64,000 nucleotides of DNA, taken from NCBI RefSeq assembly GCF_016775155.1, contig NZ_JAEUGD010000018.1, positions 16,048 to 80,047 of the forward strand, given 5' to 3'. Shown in pieces: positions 9,301 to 18,154 of this stretch. The notes under the pieces are model-generated. The model was not told the DNA's origin. It made no database searches and saw only the letters and a program-made list of their open reading frames with translations. This DNA comes from Fulvivirga marina. Its GTDB lineage: Bacteria; Bacteroidota; Bacteroidia; Cytophagales; Cyclobacteriaceae. The position numbers were made by a program, and so were the translations under genes. How positions within the stretch are numbered: the stretch's first letter is position 1; the number at the start of each line of letters is the position of its first letter.

Positions 9301-9409
9301 GGGAGCTTATGGGGAACGTCTGCGCATTGGCGGGTATGCAAAATAGCATAGCAAATGCCTGGACTACTAGCGTGATAAGACTAAAATGTATAAGTTTTTT
9401 ATTGATCAT
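6362..9409 (-). CDS. TANFOR/FN3-like exported protein with C-terminal zinc metalloprotease domain
   Basis: A 1015-residue protein: signal peptide (1-29), a TANFOR-like N-terminal region (SPPYSVYFSDLL; GGRLPEGLYRISFTVLD), FN3-like segments (about 300-390, with GLAPGNEYEVRVGSR), an Asp/Gly/Thr-rich acidic linker (about 490-585), beta-rich pre-domain segments, and a C-terminal metzincin-type peptidase. The active site is HEFGHLLGLQHP with ligands His965, His969 and His975 and catalytic Glu966. A Met-turn (SYMDY, Met996) follows. It probably cleaves proteins outside the cell or in a target cell. The part encoded from about 6362 to 7600 is clearly A+T-richer than the N-terminal part, which suggests that the C-terminal module was exchanged, as in polymorphic toxins. 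No T9SS sorting domain is visible at its end. Confidence 0.8.
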   Translation of the reverse strand: MINKKLIHFSLITLVVQAFAMLFCIPANAQTFPISSQLQLSPPYSVYFSDLLRPEADQVKLNLLLRDLQEPFLDVRLRLKVEGPGITLETAPWYQAPAITLESGIPRLLTSVDLAGYFDAANLNFGGISRGKYEQQGGRLPEGLYRISFTVLDVTTGRQLSQPGQAIAWMALSEPPRLNLPFCDAEISLDNGQQYIVFQWSPIGVSPNTYGEQEYEFTLTEIRPTGRDPYEAMRTLPPVYQFSTSETSLVYDNDEPLLIPGMAYAWRIQAKDINGKERFREQGFSPVCTFRVAETALPSPMGVRAEAITSYQGRAYWDLNPEVEDYRVEYRVADGTTWYGINEPEQAGGPIDGELNISGLAPGNEYEVRVGSRRDGLVSSWSESVYFTTQEEQVLACGDVAPIVPIEEFDPLPSASVGDVIAAGNVDLTLVSFTGSNGVYSGWGTVKINFLGNRIPVEFTNIKINKNYRMIEGFLYSMQSSIDDYIRQWREEHADQDSTTNDGGHTNTPDSTNTNGDTDYINYDGEIDSVYVNDGGLIVVVDENGDTETFEPDEDGGTTFVDASGDVWHVDENGEVSDNEVSDIIVNSDDNKDKGYYLMIPNDTTKYKNGDELVLIRHKGELPLAVYSDIDTLNIETLQWKIAGSETCKGKSNCNVDLSEKGNYKIEVFNGSEKVLRMNLNIYKKPIVVFENDRNFDGDYGFDGAGYIQLRNAGDYEKLNFNGTDYYVPVMTFLPNQTATIQFYAKGLENAAKKDRDFKVTLKSTNGKITLDFQDEITIPYDQLAGLSNPRIPVIIQIPNTNTIGRVDKHEYIVATDHKGELLGKIAISYGKIASTKDVKFVYVNRGNGCPSWSVDDFLNFTNLKSHNQFFRNWHLHGVDTLDITEDFKKRNSKYLNSETALETLKEQYKSKFDIENTHYFFLTDIPVKGEDGGIVGGQAYTGGAFGALYNVNNSEPVARESTAHEFGHLLGLQHPFSSKEVGARAIPKGTTKSYMDYVSKGRNMFFIYQMGGVK

Positions 9410-9425
9410 AATGGTTGATAATAGA

Positions 9426-11264
9426 TTAGAACCTATAGCTGTAATTAAGTGTAATGGTCAGTTCTGAAAATTCAGAAGGGTTTGTAACTGTCGTTTCCCC
9501 TGACGTTAGCTTTTTCATGTAACTCAAGCCTATCGAAAGAGAATGCTCTCCAAGCCCCTTGTTTTTCTTAACAGGAGCTTTCTCTTCTTCCTTCTCTATG
9601 TCGGCAAATTCGGCAGGCATGTTTATGCCTGTAACCGTACTTGGTGGACCTTCCGGTTCTTGCTCAAGCTCCTTTTGTTTACCGCCAAGCATTTTTTGAG
9701 GTTTTAGACCAAAATTCAGGCGTAGGTTTAATATGCCAGATGTTGGCCTGCCCGTGGTTTCCTGTTTCAGATAGGTGCCGGAAAAGGTGCTGCGTATATT
9801 TTTGTTCATCAGGGGTTTGCTCAATGTCAGGTTAGGCCCGTAAGATCGTGACTCTGATGTACCGAATACGCTTTTGTTCCCGTTCAATGCTGCGCTGGCA
9901 CTGGTTCCACCTGTGAGACTAAAGCGATAGGCCAAATTTCCACTAAAGAAAGTTGACTGCGCATCTTCTGCTCCTGTGGCTTCTTCGTTCGTAATCTGAT
10001 ATGAACCATTCAAGGAAATGCTTTTACGCACTTCTCTGCTTCCAAAGGAATACATGGTTGAAAGTGTTGCACTCTGGTTGACCTGATAGAAATTAAGTGT
10101 GTCAAGTTCATCCCGGAATGTCGGGTCTGCCTGCGCTCTAACGTTAGTGTAGGTGTTGAAGTTGGAATAGCTGGTAGCGAAATTCCATTGTTGAGACGGG
10201 CTATAGTTAACATTGACTGAGCCTACAACCCTGCGGGTGGCACTGGCCTCAGTGTCTTCAAGGTTATTTCTCTGAACCCCGGAAGATACGCCAATTGAGA
10301 GCTGGTTACGCAAAAGATTCAGGCTACCATTGAGGGTTATATTTTCCATGTCGTTGTTATTGTAGTAAGCGCCCAAAGTTTCATATCCGGGGTCTATCCG
10401 CTCATATTTCAAAAGCAGGCTGTAGATGTTGTGTGCATAGGCTATACCGAAATTATAAGCATCAAATACGCCCGATGTATTGATGTTTTCAGTTTCGGTA
10501 CTATCAAGGGTTACGCCCCTTGTGTCCCTGTTGTAGTAGCTTTGGGCATATTCAAAATTAAGGCTTACCCGTTCCATAAGTTGCTTGCTTCCCGCTATGC
10601 TCCAAACCGTGTTGTCTTCGGGTGTAACCTCACTATCCTGCGGCACGAAATCAACGCTTTCAACATCGTCTTTTGCTGAAAAGACAGATACGTCCACGTT
10701 ATAGCCCTCACCCCAGTAACTAGCCTTTGCCCCGTAACCCATTCTTTTATACACCGGGTCGGCATAATTTACACTATCCATTTGCGCGGCTCCGATTGCT
10801 TTATTGAGCCTGCCATACATGGCCTGTATGTTCCATTTACCCGGTGTCAGTTCAACACCACCACCAAGGAAGGTATGCCCTGACAAGCTATAGGTTGAAA
10901 AGTTCATATTACTATATCCTAAGTGAGCTTTTACCCATTTGTAACTTGGCGTTATTCCTATCTGATTGAAAGGCTGCGTATAATTCAACTGCCTGTTGGT
11001 GTAGCTGAATGTTAATGGTATAGCAAAATCATAGATGGAGATATTCAGGTTTCCATTGAGATACCATGTAAAGGGATCTCTGCGTTCTTCAATACCATCA
11101 GCATGGTAGCCAATTGCATTGTAGCCAAGCCCTCCCGTTACTTTGACTGGTTCTTTCTCAGTAAGATCGGTAAGATCCTGACCACTAATTTGATGGGCTG
11201 TTAACCACCAAAGGCCACAGGTCAGGAAAACACCTGCAATAAAGTGGTTCTTTAATACTTTCAT
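9426..11264 (-). CDS. outer-membrane beta-barrel protein
   Basis: A 612-residue protein with a signal peptide (about 1-29, ending HQISGQ) followed by long runs of alternating polar/aromatic strands (for example YSYRF at the extreme C-terminus, ending in Phe as in outer-membrane proteins). A charged, Pro/Glu/Lys-rich loop sits near residues 530-580. It has no TonB box or plug that I can see. It overlaps the upstream SprB-like gene by 4 bases and lies 16 bases before the TANFOR-like gene, so it is probably the outer-membrane anchor or channel of this secretion/adhesion operon. Confidence 0.75.
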   Translation of the reverse strand: MKVLKNHFIAGVFLTCGLWWLTAHQISGQDLTDLTEKEPVKVTGGLGYNAIGYHADGIEERRDPFTWYLNGNLNISIYDFAIPLTFSYTNRQLNYTQPFNQIGITPSYKWVKAHLGYSNMNFSTYSLSGHTFLGGGVELTPGKWNIQAMYGRLNKAIGAAQMDSVNYADPVYKRMGYGAKASYWGEGYNVDVSVFSAKDDVESVDFVPQDSEVTPEDNTVWSIAGSKQLMERVSLNFEYAQSYYNRDTRGVTLDSTETENINTSGVFDAYNFGIAYAHNIYSLLLKYERIDPGYETLGAYYNNNDMENITLNGSLNLLRNQLSIGVSSGVQRNNLEDTEASATRRVVGSVNVNYSPSQQWNFATSYSNFNTYTNVRAQADPTFRDELDTLNFYQVNQSATLSTMYSFGSREVRKSISLNGSYQITNEEATGAEDAQSTFFSGNLAYRFSLTGGTSASAALNGNKSVFGTSESRSYGPNLTLSKPLMNKNIRSTFSGTYLKQETTGRPTSGILNLRLNFGLKPQKMLGGKQKELEQEPEGPPSTVTGINMPAEFADIEKEEEKAPVKKNKGLGEHSLSIGLSYMKKLTSGETTVTNPSEFSELTITLNYSYRF

Positions 11265-14200
11265 TCTATTACCATCCTTATAGACATCTGGTCACTTCCT
11301 GTCACCAGTTTCATTACATATACACCTGCTATCTTACTTGTCAGATCAAAACTGATCTCAAAGCTTTCACTGGCTTCATAGCTATCCCTGAACTCTTCCA
11401 TGCCTCCGGATGAGACAATGACCACACCTAAAGCATCTTTTTGATGAAGTTCAACAGACAGAGTGAACACTCCTTCAGAAGGGTTGGGATAGATTCTTAC
11501 ATCCTTAAAGCCTGTCTGCCCAAACAACATGTGATCAAGGCTGTCAGGCACATTTTCCGGCAGGTAAACGGTTACCGTTTTGGTAAGGCTATCAGTGCAT
11601 TTTCCGTAATAGGCTGCAAACCTGATCGTATAAGTTCCTTCTTCATCAAAAAGCAGGGTTGGGATTGTGGCAGAAGGGTTAAGCACGGTTGCCCTCTGGT
11701 CAAAATACCAATTCAGGGAATCCGGTGTGGGGCTACTCGTCTCTACAAGTTGCAAAGTATCTCCAAGAACAATATCGGTAGCCGTGATAAACTTTGCATC
11801 GAACTTAATGTCATAGGCATCGACCGTTACGGTATCATGCATAACACATTCCCTGTAGTCCAATTCAACCGTGGAAATGTATTTTCCGGCCTTGTCTATG
11901 TATAGTGTAGGTTCCTGGTTCAATACAGTGCCGTTATTACTCCATTGGTATGTTGCACTACCATATCTCCACGAGGCATCCAGTAAGGCATTTTGGCCAT
12001 AACAGAGGTTCAGATCCGGCCCCGCATTAATGTTAGGGGGCTGTGGGATATATACCGTGTCGGAAGCTATACAACCTTCGCTATCCCTGACATTCAAATA
12101 ATAATCACCTGCTGTCAGCCCTGATAAGGTGGTATTCTCATTCTCCTTGTCGTGCGCCCATGCTATATTGTATGGGGCACTTCCTCCAAGCACTTCAACG
12201 CTGGCAGAACCATCGCTATAGTTGTAGCAGGTAACTGAATCCACCGACCAGTTAAAAGTGATGGGTGGGAAAAGGTTATTGATGGTTGTTGTTACGGTAT
12301 CGTAGCAAATATTCTTGTCCCTGATAATTAAATCATAGGTGCCGGAAGTCAAATTATTGAATACAGGGTTTGTCCTGTAATACTGGTCATCAATGGCGAA
12401 AATATAAGGCCCTACACCGCCTGAACCTTCTACTTCAATGAAGCCTGTATTATCACCAAAGCATTTAACATGTTTAATATCCGTAACATCGATATTCAAG
12501 TTCTCCGGCTGTATCAATTCAAGTGCCTGGCTTTTTACACACCCGTTGTTATCCCGTACATGGAAGGTATGCTCACCTGCAGGCAGTCCAGTGATCGGGT
12601 TATCAATGCCAAAGGGTTCATCATTGACTGCATACTCATAACCTTTGGTTTGTGTGATCAGGCCACCTTTTACATTAAGTGTCACTTCTCCACTATACGT
12701 CCCGTAACAGCTAATGTCATATCCATTATATTTCTTGCTTTCAAGACTGATTAGTTCAAGTGCTTCATCAGCTTCGGCAAAGAACAGTTCGTCCGCCCAC
12801 TCGGTCATACACCCCTCACGGTCTGTTGCCCTTATTCGGTAAGTGCCCTGGTCAAAGGAATCGGAAAGGTCAAAAGTTTGCCAGTTGGTGTCAGGGAGCT
12901 TCTGGTATTCATAAATATAGTTTCCCCATCCTCCGGTTACACCAGGTAATATGTGGCCGTTTTCTTCTTCCTTACATTCCAGCCCTGATAAAATCACTTC
13001 CTCAATGATCAGAGAATCGGGGTTGACAATCTCTACACTTGCCGATGCTTTTTCACATCCTTTACTGTCTATCACATACAGGCGGTAAACCCCATCAAAC
13101 AGATTTTTTAATGTTAATCCGTCCTGTCTCTCCGCATCATTGAAGTCTATCCATGAACCGCCAGTTTCCGTTTGCCAGCGGTATGTGTAGTCTCCTATAT
13201 TACCACCCCCGATAGCTGCCGTAATTCCTGCATCAAAGCTGTCGGTACACGTCATATCATCTTTTACAAGCTCTATAACTATCGGTTCAGGTTTTTCAAT
13301 GGTTACCTGCTGCGATAAATTATAGGCATCAGGGCACCCATTATTATAAGTAATGGAAACGCTGTAATTCCCCTTGGGCAACGCACTCACTGTTGAGGTG
13401 TTTGAGGTAAAGGTTTCCCCTGTACCCATGTTTGTCATGGTGATGGTATAAGGAAAGGCTGCGTTTTGCACGTTAAAAGTTGCCTCTCCATCGTCCGGTG
13501 AGGCCTCGGGACAGGTAACAGGTGTTATTTGTTGAACTACAAGACTTAGGCGTGGTGGCTCGGGCAAGTCAACTGTACCTGTCACCAAAGAACATTTGCC
13601 TGCAACGTCCTGAACTTTCCAGCTATAGCTGCCATACAAAAGTTCATTAAATACCACCTGCTCACCGTCAGAATAGACATTGAACTGTTTCACTACATCG
13701 CCTCCTTTGGATAGGGTTACGCTATAGTCACCGTAACCACCTGTCGGGGTAATGATTATAATACCATCGCCCTGATCATGGCAAAGTGGTAACACTTGTT
13801 CAGCCGTTGCCGCAATTGGGTCAGCGGGTTGCTCCACCGCAATATCCGTGTATGAGTAGGACTTGCACCTGTCTTTGATCCACGCCACATAACTGCCGGG
13901 GGCAAGGTTGGTAAAGGTTGGGCTTTCCTGCCATTGGGTAGGCTCACCTAACACGTTTAGGCCGTATTCAATACTGTTTGGTTCCCCCCCGCTGCCTTGC
14001 ACGGTAACGCTACCATCGTTGCTACCATAGCAGGTAAGTTTTGTTATTACAGGTTGGGTAATGCTCAGTTCGGGATCTTCTTCAATAGAAAAAGGGCCAT
14101 ATTCCCGGTAACAACCGCCATTAGTAGGGTTTCCTTCATCATTACTATTTTGCACATAAATATAGTATTCTGAACCTGCTGCGCCTGTAGCATAAACCCG

Positions 14201-15370
14201 GCCACCATTAGAAGAGCCTTCGCTTTGAAGCCCCACTGTTGGACAATTACCCTCTAATATTTGTTGCTGGGTGCAACTGGTCACTTTCTTCTGTAAATAC
14301 CAATAGTATTGCCCGGTAGAGCCGCTAATATTAAAAGCAATAACACCGTCAGGCTCACCGAGACAGGCATTAGTTTGTGAAATTGAGCTGATTGCAGGGG
14401 CTGCTTTTGATATTTGATAAGCCTTGGAAACCTGTGAAATTGAAGTGGTTAAACCTGCTGTTGCCTCGACCTTGAAAGTAATATCTTTCCCATTGGCTAC
14501 GCCATTTCTGATTTTTGAATAGTCCGCCGGAGCAAAGGTGTAGCTTTTTCCTGTTGCCCCGTAAGTAGTTGTCCCAAGTGATCGCCAGGCATCAATGTAA
14601 CTAGGGTTATTGCAACAGTCAGGCAATGATATAGCCGTACATTTGCCATCATCCGCACAACCTACTTCTCCATTTGAGAGCGTGCAGAGATTGGTACAAT
14701 ATTGCGAAGGGTTGCAACCGTGACAAGGGGCCTGAATTTTATCTCCATCCACATGATATAGCCATTTCAGTTTGGTGTTTGACGAATAGGGAGAAATGTT
14801 TTTAATATCTGAATAGATCGTAATATTATCATTCAGGCATAAAAAATTCTCTCCAGGAACAGTTACTATATCGGGAACAGGTACGGTATAGTAAACATTT
14901 AATTTAATATAATAAGCATACCTGCTTTGTCCACTACGGTATAGGTATAGTGTTACCGTGTTATTGACTCCGGGTATAAGTTCCTCAAACTTAACAGGCA
15001 GGTTGTTGATAACCTGATAGCTATCATCTGCACTACTGGAATTACATGTAGAGCCTCCTTTTTCAGACCAGCCATGCGCTTTAAGTATTACAGGTGAGGT
15101 TGGATTATAAACAAAATTATAAAGCTCAAGTTCTCCACTAGAAACCTGATTGACCCAGGCACATGGATAAACACCATTATTAGAAATGGTGCCAAGATAT
15201 TCGACTTTCAACCGCCATCCTTCTGTAGTATCGTCATGCTCATCAGGGTGCTTGTCCCCTCCAATAATCTTTATCTTTGCCGTGCTGATCGTCCCGGCAG
15301 TCTGAGCTACAGAACGGTACAAAGGCCAAAAAATAAAAAATAGACCTATTAATATCTTTAATGGTTTCAT
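11261..15370 (-). CDS. giant SprB-repeat/PKD-type surface protein with T9SS sorting domain
   Basis: About 1369 residues from the Met chosen because it directly precedes a signal peptide (MKPLKILIGLFFIFWPLYRS). The middle carries about eight repeats of the SprB type, each with a core such as ITKLTCYGSNDGSVTVQGSG, ending in 'GxYxxxxxDxxGC'. Near residues 1180-1290 there is a PKD-like segment, and the last 80 residues are a type A T9SS sorting domain (YPNPSEGVFTLSVEL ... GVYVMKLVTG). The protein is therefore exported through the T9SS and fixed to the cell surface, where SprB relatives act as gliding adhesins. An upstream start at 15397 would overlap the FN3 gene and add residues before the signal peptide, so it is not used. 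Confidence 0.85.
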   Translation of the reverse strand: MKPLKILIGLFFIFWPLYRSVAQTAGTISTAKIKIIGGDKHPDEHDDTTEGWRLKVEYLGTISNNGVYPCAWVNQVSSGELELYNFVYNPTSPVILKAHGWSEKGGSTCNSSSADDSYQVINNLPVKFEELIPGVNNTVTLYLYRSGQSRYAYYIKLNVYYTVPVPDIVTVPGENFLCLNDNITIYSDIKNISPYSSNTKLKWLYHVDGDKIQAPCHGCNPSQYCTNLCTLSNGEVGCADDGKCTAISLPDCCNNPSYIDAWRSLGTTTYGATGKSYTFAPADYSKIRNGVANGKDITFKVEATAGLTTSISQVSKAYQISKAAPAISSISQTNACLGEPDGVIAFNISGSTGQYYWYLQKKVTSCTQQQILEGNCPTVGLQSEGSSNGGRVYATGAAGSEYYIYVQNSNDEGNPTNGGCYREYGPFSIEEDPELSITQPVITKLTCYGSNDGSVTVQGSGGEPNSIEYGLNVLGEPTQWQESPTFTNLAPGSYVAWIKDRCKSYSYTDIAVEQPADPIAATAEQVLPLCHDQGDGIIIITPTGGYGDYSVTLSKGGDVVKQFNVYSDGEQVVFNELLYGSYSWKVQDVAGKCSLVTGTVDLPEPPRLSLVVQQITPVTCPEASPDDGEATFNVQNAAFPYTITMTNMGTGETFTSNTSTVSALPKGNYSVSITYNNGCPDAYNLSQQVTIEKPEPIVIELVKDDMTCTDSFDAGITAAIGGGNIGDYTYRWQTETGGSWIDFNDAERQDGLTLKNLFDGVYRLYVIDSKGCEKASASVEIVNPDSLIIEEVILSGLECKEEENGHILPGVTGGWGNYIYEYQKLPDTNWQTFDLSDSFDQGTYRIRATDREGCMTEWADELFFAEADEALELISLESKKYNGYDISCYGTYSGEVTLNVKGGLITQTKGYEYAVNDEPFGIDNPITGLPAGEHTFHVRDNNGCVKSQALELIQPENLNIDVTDIKHVKCFGDNTGFIEVEGSGGVGPYIFAIDDQYYRTNPVFNNLTSGTYDLIIRDKNICYDTVTTTINNLFPPITFNWSVDSVTCYNYSDGSASVEVLGGSAPYNIAWAHDKENENTTLSGLTAGDYYLNVRDSEGCIASDTVYIPQPPNINAGPDLNLCYGQNALLDASWRYGSATYQWSNNGTVLNQEPTLYIDKAGKYISTVELDYRECVMHDTVTVDAYDIKFDAKFITATDIVLGDTLQLVETSSPTPDSLNWYFDQRATVLNPSATIPTLLFDEEGTYTIRFAAYYGKCTDSLTKTVTVYLPENVPDSLDHMLFGQTGFKDVRIYPNPSEGVFTLSVELHQKDALGVVIVSSGGMEEFRDSYEASESFEISFDLTSKIAGVYVMKLVTGSDQMSIRMVIE

Positions 15371-15372
15371 AA

Positions 15373-17436
15373 CTAATTGGTTGTTGGTTTTATCCATGCA
15401 CTTAGTGGTGACCTTTTATTACCCGAGTACGCTTGTATCCGGTATTTGTAGACCCTGCCGACCTTATAGTCATTTTCAATAAACTTGGTTTTGTCTGCGG
15501 GGAGCCTTCCCACCGTGCGCAGTGTACCTTCATCAAGAGACCTGTACAAAATATAGCCGTCAATGCCTTGAAGATCATATTTCCAGCTTAGGGTGAGCTT
15601 CCTTTTTTCCTGGTCAATGGTGTAGGTGATCTTCTTTACTTCCGGCAGTATTGAATTGTCAGGTACAACAATGTTGTACGCTGAGGTATCAGAATTTAAG
15701 CCCGCACCATCAAGGGCAATAAGTTTGTAGATGTATTGGGCACCTCCGGGCATATTTGAATCCTGATAAGTGACCTGATCGGGTTGAAGGTTTGCTATTA
15801 AAGTATTTATACCTTCATTCTCCCTATAAAGCCTGTAGCCTGCAAGATCTTCATCAGTTCCCGCTATCCAGTTGAGCATTACCTGACCGTTTTCGTATTT
15901 CGGTTTCCGTAGCACAGGGGCAGAAGGTGGAATGATATCGGGTTTTTTAAGAAGCACGGGAGCAGAAAAAGCAGAAGCGTTTGACATGTGGTCTACGGCC
16001 ACAACCTGATAATAATAATCTTTAGTCAGGTTCTCTAGCTGGACATTTTCATTAAATTCATTGGCCTTAATAGTATTTCTATGGGCTTGCACATAGTCCT
16101 TATCCTGATGGTAAGACCTGAACACCTTATAACCGTGTAGGTCAGGCTCATTGTTTTCCGACCACATTAGGGTAACATTTCCCGTAGAATCAATTTTTCC
16201 TGTAATCCCGGTTGGTGGCAATGGTGGAATGGTATCCATTGATTGTACCAACATGGGCATGGATTCTACCACCTGCCCGTAGAGGGACTCTGCCCTTACT
16301 ACATAATAGTTGGTGGACATAGGTCGGTTATCACTATAGCTTCTTGTAGAAGGGGGCAGTATTTTATCATGCACATTGACAAATGGCCCCTTTCCGGTCA
16401 TGCCCCTTGCCACATAAAAGCCTTTGATTTCAGTTTGCAGGCCAGGAAAATACCAGTTGATATTGGCCCTGCCGGAAACATCAATTTCTCCTTTGCGGAT
16501 ACCGGGGATTGACCGTATTTTTTTATGGGCCTGACCTTGTACTACATTGGAGGGCGGCCCTTCTTTGCCAAATGCTGTTACTCCCTTTATCCTGTAGTAG
16601 TATGTCCTGTCATTGGCAAGGGAATCCATATAATAAATGTTGTAATCCTTTTTGCCACTAGTGTGGATAAGCTGTAGAAAGTTAAGCTCACTGGTCTTTT
16701 TGAATATCTTATTATCCGTGGACTTTTCTATGATATAGTAATTGTAGTCCATGCGGTTGAAAAAGCTGTTCCAATGAATGCGAACAGAACCATCCCCAAA
16801 TTCTGCATAAAGACTGTCAGGTCTTGGCAGGGCATCAACTTTTGAAGGACTGGCTATAGCACTGCCCCTGAAAACGGGAAAGCCGGGCCTTTGGGAGGCA
16901 AGCTTGACCCGATAAACATATTCCGTGCCCGGCATAGCGGTTTTGTCTTCATAGTATAACCCCGAAGCTTTAGCGACCTCTAAGGACTGATCGGCACAGG
17001 CCAGTGCGAAACTAAAGCGGTTTTCCTGCTCGGTGTTCTGGTTAATTAAGGCCGCCTGTCCGCTGCTGCCTTCTTCCATTTGAAAGGATTCACCATATAG
17101 TGCCTGGGCAGTGATGGCTGCATAGCGGTTGTTTTTGACCAACGGTTCCCAAGCCGGAAGAGGAAGAGGTTTTAAGGGCTGACGGGTAAGTAAAATAGAA
17201 TCCTTTAGCATGCGCTCACCCTCGGGATCAAAAGTATAACGTACAACATCATAGCCCAGCTCGTTGCCTATCCTCCATGCCATGTAAGTCGTGGGTGCCC
17301 AACGTAGTTTTACGCTATTTCCTGTTGCCCGCGACAATACTTTTATTTCACCACTATATTGGGTTTGAGCCAATACAAATGAAGCCGTAGCCGTAAGTAT
17401 AAAGGTTATAAAAAGTGTCTTTTTTATGTCGTACAT
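15373..17436 (-). CDS. exported fibronectin type III domain protein
   Basis: A 687-residue protein with a signal peptide (MYDIKKTLFITFILTATASFVLA) and at least four FN3-like domains in the C-terminal two thirds. These show the repeated pattern 'DGSVRIHW / GNVTLMWSENNEPDLHGYKV / GQVMLNWIAGTDEDLAGYRL' followed by 'YYYxVxAVD'. It is likely periplasmic or surface exposed and mediates protein contacts. It directly precedes the SprB-like gene and shares its operon, so it may be a partner or scaffold of that adhesin. Confidence 0.8.
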   Translation of the reverse strand: MYDIKKTLFITFILTATASFVLAQTQYSGEIKVLSRATGNSVKLRWAPTTYMAWRIGNELGYDVVRYTFDPEGERMLKDSILLTRQPLKPLPLPAWEPLVKNNRYAAITAQALYGESFQMEEGSSGQAALINQNTEQENRFSFALACADQSLEVAKASGLYYEDKTAMPGTEYVYRVKLASQRPGFPVFRGSAIASPSKVDALPRPDSLYAEFGDGSVRIHWNSFFNRMDYNYYIIEKSTDNKIFKKTSELNFLQLIHTSGKKDYNIYYMDSLANDRTYYYRIKGVTAFGKEGPPSNVVQGQAHKKIRSIPGIRKGEIDVSGRANINWYFPGLQTEIKGFYVARGMTGKGPFVNVHDKILPPSTRSYSDNRPMSTNYYVVRAESLYGQVVESMPMLVQSMDTIPPLPPTGITGKIDSTGNVTLMWSENNEPDLHGYKVFRSYHQDKDYVQAHRNTIKANEFNENVQLENLTKDYYYQVVAVDHMSNASAFSAPVLLKKPDIIPPSAPVLRKPKYENGQVMLNWIAGTDEDLAGYRLYRENEGINTLIANLQPDQVTYQDSNMPGGAQYIYKLIALDGAGLNSDTSAYNIVVPDNSILPEVKKITYTIDQEKRKLTLSWKYDLQGIDGYILYRSLDEGTLRTVGRLPADKTKFIENDYKVGRVYKYRIQAYSGNKRSPLSAWIKPTTN

Positions 17437-17506
17437 TGTTAATTATAATAAGTGGGTAGTTGAGGGCAGCAACAAAAATTGCCACCCTCATGGGGGGTGT
17501 TATGCT

Positions 17507-18154
17507 TTAGCCCCTGTATTTTATGAATTCAAAATCTGTCTCAAAGCTGCCAGTAGCTGTTTTTCCATCTGACAAGGGGATTTGAAAGCGTACTTTATAA
17601 TGTTTGTCTGACCCTTCAATAGTTACTTCCCCACCTGCACCTATCAATTCAGTGATTTCTTCCTCGTAATCCTGCTCACCATTACCGTTACGGTCAAACC
17701 AGAGGACAAACCCTGTATAGACATTGAGGTTTACAATATCATCGTTACTGACAGCATTTTGATCTATAAAATCAAATTCCCCATCGCTGAAAGTCCCGGT
17801 TGAAGGGTAGTTAAGATCCACATAAACATTATAGGTGGCGTTTTCTGCAATGTAATAAGTTTCACCACCGTTGGTGACCAGTTTCAAGTCCCCATCAGTA
17901 AAGCAGAAACGGTTGCGATAATGGGTTTCGGTGCCTCTACCATCGGAACGGGCCGGATCATAAGGCCCATAGTCTTCTATATGCCCGGACTTGATCTGAT
18001 ACTCTTTACCATCATAAGTCAGCGTGTTGGTAACTGCAGGGCCATTATCATCATCTTCATCAGAACATGAGAACATCATGGCTCCGGCCAAAAGGAACAT
18101 TGTAAGTTTGAAAAATCTACTTGTCATCATTTTAATTGTTGGTTTGGTTGACAT
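17507..18154 (-). CDS. lipoprotein of the surface operon
   Basis: A 215-residue protein with a lipobox (LAGAMMFSC) and an acidic stretch (SDEDDDN) after the cysteine, typical of surface-exposed Bacteroidota lipoproteins. The mature part is beta-rich, and a segment 'WFDRNGNGEQDYEEEI' looks like a calcium-binding Asp loop. Its start lies immediately next to the stop of the upstream 1437-residue gene. A shorter start at the internal Met-Met pair (MMTSRFFKLTMF) is equally possible. Role: probably an outer-membrane-attached part of the surface apparatus. Confidence 0.75.
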   Translation of the reverse strand: MSTKPTIKMMTSRFFKLTMFLLAGAMMFSCSDEDDDNGPAVTNTLTYDGKEYQIKSGHIEDYGPYDPARSDGRGTETHYRNRFCFTDGDLKLVTNGGETYYIAENATYNVYVDLNYPSTGTFSDGEFDFIDQNAVSNDDIVNLNVYTGFVLWFDRNGNGEQDYEEEITELIGAGGEVTIEGSDKHYKVRFQIPLSDGKTATGSFETDFEFIKYRG

